DNA of 64,000 bases from Chryseobacterium daecheongense (GCA_027920525.1 CP115858.1:3534001-3598000), one strand, 5' to 3'. Shown: positions 48,917 through 60,900, counted from the first letter of the stretch. The notes: generated by a model not told the origin, from the letters alone. Made by a program: numbers and translations.

Positions 48917-51577
48917 ATGAAATATTTAAGATTATCGGGCCTTGAGCCTCTTATCATAACACCGGAAAGTAATTTCATCAACGTTGGTGAAAGGACTAAT
49001 GTTGCCGGTTCTAAAAAGTTTTTAAGATTAATCAAAGAAGAAAAATTTCCTGAAGCATTAGATATTGCAAGACATCAGGTGGAAGGGGGAGCGCAGATCC
49101 TCGATGTTAATTTTGACGACGGACTGATTGATGGAAAAACATCAATGGTTAAATTCCTGAATCTGATTGCTTCCGAACCTGATATCGCGAGAATTCCCAT
49201 TATGGTGGATTCTTCCAAATGGGAGATCCTGGAAGCAGGACTACAGGTTGTTCAAGGAAAATGTGTGGTGAATTCTATCAGTTTAAAAGGAGGGGAAGAA
49301 GAATTCATCAGACAGGCAAAAGCAATAAAAAGATATGGTGCTGCTGTTATTGTGATGGCTTTTGATGAAGAAGGACAGGCAGATACCTTAGACAGAAGAA
49401 TAGAAATTTCAAAGCGGTCATATGATATTTTAGTTAATCAGATTGATTTTCCTGCTGAGGATATTATTTTCGATTTAAATATCTTCCCTGTTGCAACAGG
49501 AATGGATGAGCATAGAAGAAATGCTTTGGATTTTATCGATGCAACGCGATGGGTAAGACAAAACCTTCCCTATGCCTCTGTAAGTGGTGGAGTTAGTAAC
49601 GTTTCATTTTCCTTTCGGGGGAATGATACGGTAAGAGAAGCGATGCACTCGGTTTTTCTTTATCATGCGATTCAGGCAGGAATGAATATGGGGATTGTGA
49701 ACCCTGCGATGCTTGAGGTATATGATGAAATCAATAAAGAATTACTGGAGCTTGTAGAAGATGTTATTCTAGATAAAAGGGAAGATGCTACTGAACGGCT
49801 TCTGGATTATTCTGAAAAGCATAAATCTGTAAAAAAAGAGAAAACGGAAGATCTGGAATGGAGAACAAAACCTCTTCAGGACAGAATTACCCATGCTTTG
49901 GTAAAGGGAATAGATCGTTTTATAGAAGAAGATGTAGAAGAAGCAAGAAAAGAAGCAGAAAAACCATTGCATGTTATTGAGGTCAACCTGATGACGGGAA
50001 TGGGTGTTGTAGGAGATTTATTCGGAAGCGGAAAGATGTTTCTTCCGCAGGTAGTAAAATCTGCACGGGTAATGAAAAAGGCAGTTGCCTATCTTCAGCC
50101 TTTCATCGAAGCGGAAAAAGATGGTTCAAGACCTGCGAATGGTAAAATACTTATGGCTACCGTAAAAGGAGACGTTCACGATATCGGAAAAAATATTGTT
50201 AGTGTTGTTTTGGGTTGTAATAATTATGAAATCGTAGACCTTGGAGTAATGGTTCCGGCTGAGAAAATTATTCAGACGGCAATTGAAGAAAACGTGGATG
50301 TTATAGGACTGAGCGGCTTAATTACACCAAGCCTTGATGAAATGGTGTATATTGCTGCTGAGCTGGAAAGACAGAATCTGGATTTTCCATTACTAATAGG
50401 AGGAGCTACCACATCAAAAGCGCACACAGCCGTAAAAATAGATCTGAAGTATAAAAACGCTGTTGTACATGTAAACGACGCTTCCCGGGCGGTAAATGTG
50501 GTAAGTTCTTTATTGGGAGACCGGAATAAGGAGTATGTGGATGACTTAAAAAGTGAATATTCGGATTTCCGTGAAAAGTTCCTGAACAGACAGATCGATA
50601 AAGATTACGTCTCTATTGAAGAAGCCAGAAGAAATCATTTTAAAATAGACTGGGAAAGCGAACAAATCTTTACACCCAACAATATCGGTGTACAAATCTT
50701 TCAGGATCAGGATCTGAATGAATTGGTTCCGTTTATTGACTGGTCACCTTTCTTCAGGAGCTGGGATCTTCATGGGAAATACCCGAACATATTAGAGGAT
50801 GAGGTAGTAGGGGCTCAGGCAAAAGAGCTATTTAAAGATGCTCAGGTGATCCTGAAAAAAATTCTTGATGAGAAGCTTCTTACTGCAAAGGCCATATTTG
50901 GAGTTTTTAAAGCCAATGCTAATGAAACGGATGATATCATCATCTTTGATGAAAATAATCAGGAACAGACAAGGTTTTTGACTTTAAGACAGCAGGTTCA
51001 AAAGTCCAAAGGCAAAGAGTATCTCGCATTAAGTGATTTTATCGCTCCCCAAAGTTCAGGAAAGACAGATTATATGGGAGCTTTCTGTGTAACAACAGGT
51101 TTTGGAACAGATGAGCTTTCTGCAGAATATGAAAAGGCGAATGATGATTACAATTCCATTATGGTAAAGGCCTTGGCAGACAGATTCGCTGAAGCATATG
51201 CCGAATTTTTACATAAAAAAATAAGAACAGAATATTGGGGGTATGCAAAACAGGAAGAGCTAAGCAATGAGGAACTTATTGCCGAAAAATATAAAGGAAT
51301 ACGTCCTGCTCCCGGATATCCTGCTTGCCCTGACCATCTGGAAAAGAAAACCATTTGGGATCTTTTAAAAGTAGAAGAAAATATAGGCGTTTATCTTACC
51401 GAAAGTTTAGCAATGTTCCCTACAGCGTCAGTTTCCGGATATTATTTTGGCAGCCCTCATGCAAAATATTTCGGGTTGGGGAAAATCACAGAAGATCAAT
51501 TAAAAGACTACGCCGCACGAAGGGGGTGTAGCATTCAGGAAGCCAAAAAATGGCTGTCACCTAATTTAGCAGATTAA
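48917..51577 (+). CDS. metH: Methionine synthase, folate/cobalamin/activation half
   Basis: 886 residues from the ATG at 48917 (TTG three bases earlier is less likely). Domains in order: pterin-binding folate domain ([14 protein letters not shown] near residue 25), cobalamin cap ([22 protein letters not shown] near 325), B12-binding domain with GDVHDIGKN near 418 holding the cobalt-ligating His, and the AdoMet activation domain with [12 protein letters not shown] near 798. The homocysteine domain is absent and is supplied by the gene at 46726. The combined length (336 plus 886) equals that of a whole MetH. The enzyme transfers a methyl group from methyltetrahydrofolate to homocysteine. Confidence 0.95.
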   Translation: MKYLRLSGLEPLIITPESNFINVGERTNVAGSKKFLRLIKEEKFPEALDIARHQVEGGAQILDVNFDDGLIDGKTSMVKFLNLIASEPDIARIPIMVDSSKWEILEAGLQVVQGKCVVNSISLKGGEEEFIRQAKAIKRYGAAVIVMAFDEEGQADTLDRRIEISKRSYDILVNQIDFPAEDIIFDLNIFPVATGMDEHRRNALDFIDATRWVRQNLPYASVSGGVSNVSFSFRGNDTVREAMHSVFLYHAIQAGMNMGIVNPAMLEVYDEINKELLELVEDVILDKREDATERLLDYSEKHKSVKKEKTEDLEWRTKPLQDRITHALVKGIDRFIEEDVEEARKEAEKPLHVIEVNLMTGMGVVGDLFGSGKMFLPQVVKSARVMKKAVAYLQPFIEAEKDGSRPANGKILMATVKGDVHDIGKNIVSVVLGCNNYEIVDLGVMVPAEKIIQTAIEENVDVIGLSGLITPSLDEMVYIAAELERQNLDFPLLIGGATTSKAHTAVKIDLKYKNAVVHVNDASRAVNVVSSLLGDRNKEYVDDLKSEYSDFREKFLNRQIDKDYVSIEEARRNHFKIDWESEQIFTPNNIGVQIFQDQDLNELVPFIDWSPFFRSWDLHGKYPNILEDEVVGAQAKELFKDAQVILKKILDEKLLTAKAIFGVFKANANETDDIIIFDENNQEQTRFLTLRQQVQKSKGKEYLALSDFIAPQSSGKTDYMGAFCVTTGFGTDELSAEYEKANDDYNSIMVKALADRFAEAYAEFLHKKIRTEYWGYAKQEELSNEELIAEKYKGIRPAPGYPACPDHLEKKTIWDLLKVEENIGVYLTESLAMFPTASVSGYYFGSPHAKYFGLGKITEDQLKDYAARRGCSIQEAKKWLSPNLAD

Positions 51578-51584
51578 AACAAGC

Positions 51585-52544
51585 ATGAAGATTACTGAAC
51601 ATATAAAAAAAGCAAATGGAAAGACTTTATTCTCTTTAGAAGTGGTTCCGCCACAAAAGGGAATTGGTATTGAGGACCTTTACAGGAATATAGATCCTTT
51701 GATGGAATTCAAACCGCCTTTTATTGATGTTACAACTTCCAGGGAAGAATATATTTATCTTGATAAAGGAAATGGTCTGATGGAACGCAGAATTACAAGA
51801 ATGCGCCCCGGAACCCTGGGGATATGTTCTGCTATTCAGCATAAATATAATGTAGATACCGTTCCCCATTTATTATGTGGAGGCTTTACAAAAGAAGAAA
51901 CAGAGTACCTTTTGGTAGATTGTATGTATCTCGGGATTGAGAATATTATGGCACTGAGAGGAGATGCGATGAAAGGACATCAGTATTTTGAAGCAACACC
52001 AGGCGGACATGAAAGTGCGATGGATCTTGTATATCAAATTAATGATCTCGGACGTGGAAAATACCTTCATAATGAAGATGAGGTTGGTGACGAACTGAAT
52101 AAATTCTGTATTGGAGTTGCAGGATATCCCGAAAAGCATATTGAAGCCCCTTCAATGAACTATGACCTCAAATGGCTAAAACAAAAGGTAGATGCAGGTG
52201 CAGATTACATCGTCACGCAAATGTTTTTTGATAATAAAAAGTACATTGAGTTTGTTCACAAAGCAAGGGAAATGGGAATTACGGTTCCTATTATTCCGGG
52301 AATCAAACCTATTGCAACCAAAAAGCATTTAAAATTATTACCACAAGTATTTAAAATCGATTTGCCCGAAGAATTGATCAGTGAAGTTGAAAATGCCAGA
52401 AACAATGAAGCTGTAAAGCAAATTGGGGTAGAGTGGGCAATCAATCAGTGCCGGGAACTTCTGGATTTTGGAGTGCCTGTTTTACATTTTTATTCTATGG
52501 GTAAAAGTGATAACATAAAGAAAGTCGCAGGGGAATTATTTTAA
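51585..52544 (+). CDS. metF: Methylenetetrahydrofolate reductase
   Basis: 319 residues, FAD-dependent TIM barrel that makes 5-methyltetrahydrofolate for the methionine synthase encoded just upstream. Segments SLEVVPPQKG (catalytic Glu region), FIDVTTSREEY, HLLCGGFTKEE, MALRGDAMKGH, GVAGYPEKHIEAPS and GADYIVTQMFFDNKKY are all family hallmarks. It begins seven bases after metH and ends the ten-kilobase methionine operon, followed by a strong terminator. Confidence 0.96.
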   Translation: MKITEHIKKANGKTLFSLEVVPPQKGIGIEDLYRNIDPLMEFKPPFIDVTTSREEYIYLDKGNGLMERRITRMRPGTLGICSAIQHKYNVDTVPHLLCGGFTKEETEYLLVDCMYLGIENIMALRGDAMKGHQYFEATPGGHESAMDLVYQINDLGRGKYLHNEDEVGDELNKFCIGVAGYPEKHIEAPSMNYDLKWLKQKVDAGADYIVTQMFFDNKKYIEFVHKAREMGITVPIIPGIKPIATKKHLKLLPQVFKIDLPEELISEVENARNNEAVKQIGVEWAINQCRELLDFGVPVLHFYSMGKSDNIKKVAGELF

Positions 52545-52565
52545 TGAAGGAGTATTAATGAAAGG

Positions 52566-52598
52566 AATCCCTGTTGTTCTGTCAACAGGGATTTTTTT
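52566..52598 (+). terminator. Terminator of the methionine operon
   Basis: AATCCCTGTTG pairs with CAACAGGGATT around a TTCTGT loop, then seven T. Confidence 0.85.
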
Positions 52599-52668
52599 AT
52601 ATAATAGATATTTTATCTTTATAAGGGTTTACACTTCTCAAAATATTTAGTAAGTCATAGTTATTTTT

Positions 52669-53057
52669 TTATGAATTCCCATGGGAATGCATTCTATATG
52701 CGTTTGTTGATCTTAAAGCTTGGTTAATTTCTGCTTCGAGTTTGTTGTATTTTTCTACCTCTTCATTATTTTGGATACAATTATTTGTCTTACTGTTTAC
52801 CTCAAAATTATAGTTTATTAATGATTTATAAAATATATCTTCTGGATTTATACATAAAGTCTTTTTTTTAGATTAAGATTGAGATATAAATTGTAAATTC
52901 TTTGCAGATCTTCTGTACCAAGCTTTATAATTGTTTTAACAATTTCATTTTCACCATAATTTACCGAGACATTATTTTTATTATAGATAAATTTATATAT
53001 ACCTGTTTTACTATCATAGAAATAATCTCGTGAAAGCACGGAATTTTTATAGTACAT
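52669..53057 (-). pseudogene. Frameshifted paralogue of the lipoprotein at 53270-53755
   Basis: Two open frames join at a run of eight T (52862-52869): an upstream one from the ATG at 53057 (MYYKNSVLSRDYFYDSK...) that stops at 52848, and a downstream one that continues to TAA at 52669. Joined by one added base they give about 129 residues. Parts match the neighbouring lipoprotein, for example FYDSKTGIYKF against SYDSKTSIYEV, IYNLYLNLNLK against IYDLSLKLQPK, and EVEKYNKLEAEI against DKEKYDKIEAKL. The signal sequence of the paralogue is missing, so the 5' end is also lost. It could be a true decayed copy or a homopolymer base-calling error. Confidence 0.7.
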
Positions 53058-53099
53058 TTTGTGATATATAAAATTTATATCTCTTGATCTCTCCTAGAT

Positions 53100-53210
53100 T
53101 TACAAGCTTGTAATGAAATTCAGATACTTAATGTTCTCATTAAGTATCTGAATTTCATTTGGGCTTAATTTTAGATTTTTAAATGTATTTATATTTTCAA
53201 CCTCATTATG
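53100..53210 (-). pseudogene. Relic open frame of about 36 residues
   Basis: A protein-like frame without a start codon (HNEVENINTFKNLKLSPN at its beginning, then EIQILNENIKYLNFITSL) is closed by stops on both sides. Its end coincides with the 22-bp inverted repeat. It may be the remnant of another member of the local small-gene family. Confidence 0.4.
53112..53159. repeat. 22-bp perfect inverted repeat with TTCT loop
   Basis: The arms 53112-53133 and 53138-53159 are exact reverse complements; the arm begins AATGAAATTCAGATAC. The stem lacks a T run on either side, so it is not a standard terminator. It lies inside decayed coding sequence. Confidence 0.85.
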
Positions 53211-53269
53211 TCACTTATGTAATGTACTACAGTTCCCAATAGTAATTTGTAGCTAACAATTTATTTTAA

Positions 53270-53755
53270 TTACTTTCCAACAAATTCGTTTGGATATTTT
53301 AATTTATAAGTAGGTAAAATAAATTCATACAATTTCGCTTCGATCTTATCATATTTTTCTTTATCCGCCAAATTGGTATTGCATAGTAAGTTTTCTTTTT
53401 TTTTATTAAATATGATTGTTGAACTTGATATGAGTTTATTATTATTAAAAACACAATTGTGTAAATTTTTAGGTTGTAGTTTTAAAGATAAATCATAGAT
53501 TTCCTTAATATTTTTTTTTGTCAGATTAACTGTTACGTTTTTACTTTTATATCCTTCATTAAGATGGAATTGTTTTACTTCATAAATTGAAGTTTTACTA
53601 TCGTAAGATTTAACTTCGTCAATTACATTATTATGGTATAAAATATCTTTATATTCTAAATAAAGTTTATCTTCTTTTTGAACCATACAGCTTTGAAAAT
53701 TAATAATGTAAAAAATTAGGAATAGAGTTTTTGTTTTGTTTTTTTTATTTTCCAT
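53270..53755 (-). CDS. Small putative lipoprotein
   Basis: 161 residues of unrecognised family. A Lys-rich N-terminus and hydrophobic stretch end at FQSC (about residue 23), resembling a lipoprotein signal. The rest is polar, Lys/Asn-rich and mixed helix/strand. A frameshifted paralogue lies just downstream. Its location downstream of an Rhs toxin gene suggests an immunity or orphan immunity role, but no known immunity family was recognised. Confidence 0.6.
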   Translation of the reverse strand: MENKKNKTKTLFLIFYIINFQSCMVQKEDKLYLEYKDILYHNNVIDEVKSYDSKTSIYEVKQFHLNEGYKSKNVTVNLTKKNIKEIYDLSLKLQPKNLHNCVFNNNKLISSSTIIFNKKKENLLCNTNLADKEKYDKIEAKLYEFILPTYKLKYPNEFVGK

Positions 53756-53842
53756 AAAGCATAAATCTATTAAATACCGGTATATGTTATTGTATGAATA
53801 TCAACAATATTTTGAGAAATTGGTTTAATATTCATCATTTTC

Positions 53843-54267
53843 TTACAGACAAGCTTCTTTCCATTCAGCACAACATTTTTTTTTCCATTCTTCAGGAAAA
53901 CATTTGCTTTTTTGAAGATCTTTAGAAATTATTTCAAAGGTTTGTTTGTACCAGATTCCATTCTTTTTATAAAAATAAAAAGGAGAGTTATTGGGTTTTA
54001 TTATACTATCCCCAGTAATAACGTCAGATAAATTATTTAAGAATATTATTGTGTCTTTTTTGTTCAATTTTATTTTAGCATGAGAAATTATCCCATTCCT
54101 AACCGCAATTTTCTCTAAAATAACACCCCTAAATCCGTTTTTAATATTGTTATTAATAAGTCTGTTGCAGGGATTTTTATATAGAAATAGAAATAAAATA
54201 AAAAAAACAAAACATAAAACACTGAAAATTTACTTATAATAAGCCTTTTTAAAATACTTTTTCCCAT
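53843..54267 (-). pseudogene. Frameshifted single-pass membrane protein gene
   Basis: From the ATG at 54267 the frame encodes MGKSILKRLIISKF and a strongly hydrophobic segment. At a run of five T (54174-54178) the protein-like sequence moves to the next frame (KNPCNRLINNNIKNGFRGV...) and runs to the stop at 53843 with a Cys/Trp-rich end (EEWKKKCCAEWKEACL). One added base would give an intact protein of about 141 residues. A shorter intact frame from 54067 (74 residues) exists but would lack the membrane anchor. Function unknown; the location suggests a relic immunity-type gene. Confidence 0.6.
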
Positions 54268-54374
54268 AACTTAAATTTTGACGAGGACATTTACCTCCTT
54301 TGATTTTTTCTTAAGCCATTCCTTATTAGGAAATATTCTTCTCTATTTCATGTAAAAGGATCCTTGTACTAAAA
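54230..54374 (-). pseudogene. Short overlapping coding relics
   Basis: Several protein-like frames without starts overlap here: one ends GGKCPRQNLSYGKKYFKKA at 54230, another ends KEWLKKKSKEVNVLVKI at 54271, and a third reads RILLHEIEKNIS. They look like tails of former toxin or immunity genes left behind by replacement at the Rhs 3' end. Each piece alone is weak evidence. Confidence 0.35.
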
Positions 54375-54524
54375 TTAATCCGTATTAAACTTGAGATTAT
54401 CAATAAAATATGTCGCTAGTTCATCATTATTTCTAAAAAAGACAATGAAAACAATTATAACATAGCCATTCTTGTTATAATCTATTTTTATCTGACTTTT
54501 GCTTTCAGCTTCCAATGTAAATTT

Positions 54525-54974
54525 TTAGTATTCCCATAATTTATTATAGTGGTTGTAATATAAAGAACGGTGATCTGATGCTTCACAATAGATATAAATA
54601 TTTTTGGATAAAGTATGAGAAACCATTTCACAAAATGAAAAAAGTGGCTCAATATTATTTGCATTTAACTTTATGACTGAATCAGAAAAAAATTCTATTT
54701 CTTCTATGGTATATAGCGATAATGTTAAGTTAAAATAGTTGAAACTTAACGATAAACTTTTAATCGTATCATTATCAGACTTAGGAAAACTATTTGCATT
54801 AATTTCACTAGATATATTATCGTCAAAAATTATATTTGAAAATCGGTCATGTAAAAATTTTAAAAGATTTTTCCAATCCTGAATTCTTGTATTTAAGACC
54901 TTCACTTCTATTACTATATCATCATTATCTAAATCTTTAATAATTTTATTCCAAAGTTGTTTATAGTTTGTCAT
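54525..54974 (-). CDS. Candidate immunity protein of the Rhs toxin
   Basis: 149 residues, acidic and without signal peptide, beginning MTNYKQLWNKIIKDL. It starts 11 bases after the Rhs stop codon, the standard place for a cognate immunity gene. No known immunity family was recognised. After its TAA at 54525 the same frame stays open for 48 more codons to a stop at 54375, with protein-like sequence (FTLEAESKSQIKIDYNKNG...), so the gene may have been about 199 residues long and shortened by a nonsense mutation. If the toxin is active, the 149-residue form must still protect. Confidence 0.6.
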   Translation of the reverse strand: MTNYKQLWNKIIKDLDNDDIVIEVKVLNTRIQDWKNLLKFLHDRFSNIIFDDNISSEINANSFPKSDNDTIKSLSLSFNYFNLTLSLYTIEEIEFFSDSVIKLNANNIEPLFSFCEMVSHTLSKNIYIYCEASDHRSLYYNHYNKLWEY

Positions 54975-54985
54975 AGTATTAATTA

Positions 54986-57900
54986 TTATAATCCTCTTCC
55001 TAAAAAGCCAATAAATTCATTAGTAACAGCGTTAAATCTTGCTCCTAAACCACTTGGAAGTTTATAATCCACAACTTTCCCATAGTTATTATGTGATCTT
55101 ATTTCCTTTGTCCCATTTTTTATTATATACTTCAAGGACTTTGCGCCATAAGCATTTCTTGATGCATTAGTTGTTACTGATGAAGCTTCTTTTCCAATAA
55201 GCCTTAAAATATTAGGATGTTTTTGTATTGCCCTACCGACATTTGTTAAACCACCTTTTGCTAGTGATAAGGCAGATCTAAACGATTTAAGCAAATTAAA
55301 GCCACCTGCCGGGCCGACTGGAACTGTGCCAGCGAAAGGTACAATTTCATTCCATGTACCATCCAAATAATAATAGGACCTTCGCCCATTAATAATATTG
55401 TCCCAAGTCCAGAACTCCTTATTTAATATTGTAAAATCCTCAGTATATGTTTGCCAATTTTTTGCATTTTTTGGACAAGTAGGGCAATCTACATCGGTAT
55501 TATTATCTTCAACAGCGTTAGTTTCTTTATGAGCTAAGAAATTAAATGCTGACACTATTAATCCTTGTCCAGCTCCCATCCAGAAATTACCCCCTCCTAG
55601 TACAGATCCAATACCTCCACTTACTGCACCGTTTAAAAGGACAAACCCATCACTTCTTAATATACTATTCTCACCTGCATTAGTTGTTGCCAAATCTAAT
55701 AAATCATTAGCTACACTCGCAAAGGCTCCACTTAAAGCCCCAGACCAGAAATTCCCACCCTGTACGTAAGAAAGACTGCCTTGGGCAAAGGCATGGGCAC
55801 CAGCCTTAGCTACAATGGTCCATGTACTTCCTAATTTATTTGCTACAGCATCTCCTACTTGGAAAATAGATCCTATTCCTGATGAAATTCCAGCACTAAA
55901 ATATGAAGTAGCCAATCCTACATAAAACCGTCCATAATTGAAGGGTGTTTGCGTGTAATACATATTAAATAATTCGGAAACTGCTGCTACTAGTGGAGGT
56001 ATCCACCAAATAAACTCTCCACTAGGGTCGTTGTACATGAGTGGATTATTCATCACATACCCATATTTGTTATAATTTTGGGTATTGGTGGGGTCTTGTA
56101 TATTTTCATCCGCATTTAAAAATCTCCTTAAAAGGGGATCATATAATCTTCCGTTCATATGGATAATGCCCACTTCTGCAAAGTGTTCATGACTTGTATA
56201 ACCACGGTCTATTACTAAGTTGAAAGTTGAAAGTTGCTGGTTGAGAGCATTTCCGGTGAGGATAGCTCCGTTTCCAATTTGAAGGTGGCTAAAATTCCCC
56301 CACGCATCGTAATGCCTTTGTTCCAGTTTGTTCCCAAACCCATCACTAATGGCTAATACACTACCTATATAATCTTTATGTAAAAACCTGAAAGAACTAC
56401 TGCTCTCGCTATAATCTTTTAAATATACAATATTACTTTCATAAGGAGTTCCTCCAATAAACAAAATATGCTTTTCCTTACCTGTTGTATTATCCTTAAT
56501 CACTTCAAAGCTTCCGTCCTCACTATAAAACTTCGTGAATTTTCCTTCTCCATTTGAAGAGAAATTTCCTCCATAAGAAGCTCGTTGTCTCATGCTGATC
56601 AACCCATATTGGAAGCTTACATCTCCTTTCTCTCCATCAATAAATACGGGATCATTATTTTCATTATAAACAATGCTTTGAATCAGATCATTATTATAAC
56701 TTTGGGTTCCGGCAGCATTCAACACCATACTCGTAGGTTGGTAGATTTTCTGGCTGTTCTGGAATTTAATGCTTCCCACCTGGTCATTTTCCAGGATACG
56801 CCCTTTCACATCGTAAGTATTTCTATTGGTAGTTGGTTTGGTTCCCGTAACCGGATTTGTCCAGTTTACCAGCCTATTGTTGTCATCGTAGTCAAATGAT
56901 TCGATGATATTGAAGTCACCACCTGTCGTTCTGTTTTTTAATTCGTTTTTAATGGCATCAAAAGAGTAGGAGAGTTGTAAAATTCCAGGTTTCACTACTG
57001 AAGAATGACTAACTTGCAGCAAGAATCCATTAGCATCATAGGTATTGTTGATATTTGCGCTTCCAAGTTTGGCTTTTAATACCTGTCCCTTGGCATTAGC
57101 TTCCTGAAGTTGCCACAATACCTTTCCAGTATTTTTATCTTTTACCTGAAAGAGTTCACCACTCCAATTGCTGTACTCATTTTGTATCTGTACTTTAGTT
57201 AAAACTCCGGAAGAATAAAGTTGCTTTTCATAGGAAATAACTCTAGCTTTATCATCATAGGTAATTCCTTTTTGGATAAAGTATTTTCCATTGTTGTTTT
57301 CTGTAGAGGATAAAATTCTTCCCTGAGCATCATAAGAAATATTGGAACTATAAGCCTGTCCTTTTGAGGTTCCCGATTTTGAAATGACTCTTCCTTTATT
57401 GTCATAACTAAAAAAAATCATTTTATTAGTGGATTCTCCACCATCTGACATTGAAAGTTCTTTTTGAGAAATAAGCTGTCCATTATTGTTGTATGTGTAT
57501 TCCTTAGTTCCTTTTGGACTGACAATTTTTTTGGGTTTTCCTAATCCATCATATTCGTACTTGTATATGCCATTCGAAGGATCGTTAAATTCTGATTTTC
57601 TTCCCCAGACATCATATTGGGTAGTCACTGTATTTTCGGCATATTGTGCTTTGATCTGCTCCCCTGCTGCATTGTAAGAAAAGTTGATCGTTCCTCCTTT
57701 ATCTGTAGTTGCCACTGTATTACCCAAAGCATCTTCTCTCTTTGTAGTTGTTCTTCCATATCCGTTCAGTTCTTTAAAGTTAGTGGTTAGGCCGGAAATA
57801 GAAGTTTCCAATTTTTTACCATTAAAGGCAGTCGTTATTGTTGTAGCTGGAAAAACAGTGTCATTATAAAGGATATCATTCCATTGACTTGGATATTGTC

Positions 57901-60900
57901 CTTCGAAGTAAGATTCACTTTCTTTGATCTTCCTACCCAAAATATCATACTGTGTCTCTTTAGAAATATATTGTCCTTGTCCAAAAGCTTTAGTTGAAAC
58001 CTTATATTCCTGAATAAGCTTATTGGTGTATTTTTTGGAAATACCACCATTTGGGTTGTATTCTGTAACTATGATATTCGAATTATTGTCTCGCTCATAC
58101 TGATAGGTTGTTGTACCACTTAAATTAGTTTTGGAGGTAAGGAGTTTTCCCCAGCCATCATAAGTGTTCGTTAAGGTATTACCCAATGGATCAGTTTGAT
58201 TCAGAATTTCACCCCAATCATTATAAATAATGTTGGTTTCAAGTCCCAGATTGTCTTTTTTCTTGATGGCAAATCGCCCTTTAGAATCATATTCTGTCTC
58301 AGTGGATTGGATTTGGGAATCTACACTATTACTGGCCAGCTTTCTGGTAATATTTCCAAAACCATCATAAGTATAAGTTTCGGTTATTGATTCTGAATTA
58401 TTTCGATTCCAGGTTATTTGGGTTTTGAGTAGATTATTTTCATAGGTATATTCCTCTTTTCCAGATTTAGTGTCACCATAAGCCTGTACTACATTGGTTT
58501 TAATTTTAGGTTTACCAATACTATAATTTGATCCTGGAATCATATTAGAGGGATAATATTCCAGTTCGAGCGTAGAAATTGCAAAACCATCATTAATTTT
58601 GGTCACAGACTTTTTTGGAAGGTATAGTTCATTATACTGTTCTACGGTATGAACTATCTTGATATTCTTTAGAAAATCTTTTGTCGTTGTTATATATGGA
58701 TTTATCGAAAGTACTACTTTTGATTTGTCAGCATCACCAATAACAATACTGTTAACTATATTTCCATTAAGAAGTTTATCAATCTTATAATCATATTGTT
58801 TAAATGATAATAATTGTGTGTTGTTTAAAGAAATGTTAGCAGGAAATATATTGTTCTCATTAGTTGTTCTTATTGACCAATCTTTATAGGGTAACCCTTC
58901 ATTTAAAGGATTGATTTCTGAGCCTGTCCATATTTTTGTGTTTTCAAATCCATCTGCAAAGAAGGTAGACCTTGCGGTCTGCCTGAAACCGATCATACCT
59001 CTGCCTTGTAGATGACCAATTAAATCTCTGTATCTAAATTCTTGTTTTCTCTCTCCTTGAATTAGCCTCGAAACTACATTATAGTTGATGTTTTCTACAA
59101 TATTGACATAGGGATACTGAATTGGAGAAATATTGGAATATGATTTATAAATATTTCCATTATTAGCCAAATTTGAATATTCTATATCTGTTTTTACTGC
59201 CCCTTGATTAATTGATGTTATCCTCGATACTTTATCTAGCTTGCCACCCAATTCCCAGGTGATTAATTTTGTTTTATGAATAATAGCAAATTCAGTATTA
59301 ACTTCTGCGATTCTAAAATTTCCTATTAAAGGAATATAATGTTCTCCATATTTAGAGTAATTGATATCTTCATCTTCCAGATTTCCGGAAACCGGAATCT
59401 CTTTAGGTGATAAGCTATATATATTATTGAATATAGGTTTTCCTGTTGCATCTACTCCGTCATTTCTTAAGTAATTAAATCCATAACTAGAATCCTTATT
59501 GTTTATGTTAAGCTGCCTAAACCATACTTGAGATTCAAAGATGAGAAAGTCACTCTTTCCATCTTTATTTAAGTCAGGTGTATAGTATGATCTTAATGTA
59601 TTTCTATATTTTGTTGCAGCACCCGTATAGGCTGGTTTATATAGAAAAAGATTAGAATAATATTCTTTTCTAAAACTATTTCCCGTAGAAATATACATTT
59701 TCCAATCTGAGGAATCTTCTGCTACAGGGATTATTATATCTGTTTTTCTATCACCATTGAAGTCTCCATAATATAATGGTAAAGATGCGTCCTCGGTATT
59801 CGGGAAATCATATAAATGGAGTAGCTTATTTGTTTTGATATCAAGTTTATACAGCTTGTATAGATTGTTTTTAAGAATTAGTATTTGCTGAGTTCCATCT
59901 CCTAAAAAGTCATTTACAGTCTTTATATCACCGACGTTTATATCTGCCATATCAATTGGAGTAATAGTATCAGATAACGGGTTTACATAAAATCTTTTAT
60001 TATCAAAATAGGTCCATACAACATTGGGTCCTTCTTCTCCTATATCTTTAGATACTGCCCAAGTAGCAGATACAATAAAATCAGTGACTCCATCACCATT
60101 GAAATCTCCAGACGATGTTTGTAGTAGTACCTGAAGCTCTGGGTCTGAATTTGTGTAATATCCTGTTAGGTCATATCTTTTAGATTCTTGTAAAATAATA
60201 GTATTTAAACCCTTATCATATTTGCAAATATTTATTTTTATTGCATTTTCATACCACGTAGTATAGCTAAATGGTGCGTGAACATTGAATAAGGCACTAG
60301 CATTGCTTACATTAGGATGACTACCTACAAAAATATTTTCATTTTTCCATCCGATTAGCTCTCTGTTAAAAGTATAGATATCTCCGGTTCCATCCAATCT
60401 CCTCAACATTAACTTATTACTATTTATAAAGTCTACCTTTCCGTCACCATCAAAATCTCCGGATATAATATTATTACCTAGAATTTCATCATAACGGGAG
60501 TCCTGTTTCATAATGCTATTCGTTGTGGTGTCGGTTTCGTAAGTAAATGATATAGGATTAGCTTCTTCGCTCATCGAATTTATCTCTTGCACAGATTCTA
60601 CAAACTGATATGATGTTCCATTTCGTGTATATTTAATAATATATTTTTTAAATTGATTCCCACTTATCTTTACAGTGATATCCTTTAATAATTTGTCCTG
60701 TATAAAAAATGCCCCATTTACATAAGACGATTCCTTAAGATCTCTATTTATATAGTTAAACTTTATTTCATTAAAATGAAGTGTATTCAATAATTTATTT
60801 CCTCCCCATGAAATTGTAGATAACCTTGAGACACCTCCGTTTCGTCCCCCTAATTGATCAGATTCATAACTGTATACAATGAGATTTCCCTGTGCATCTG

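Noticed and set aside
53112..53159. Inverted repeat as an intrinsic terminator
   Set aside because: There is no T run on either side and no intact gene ends directly before it.
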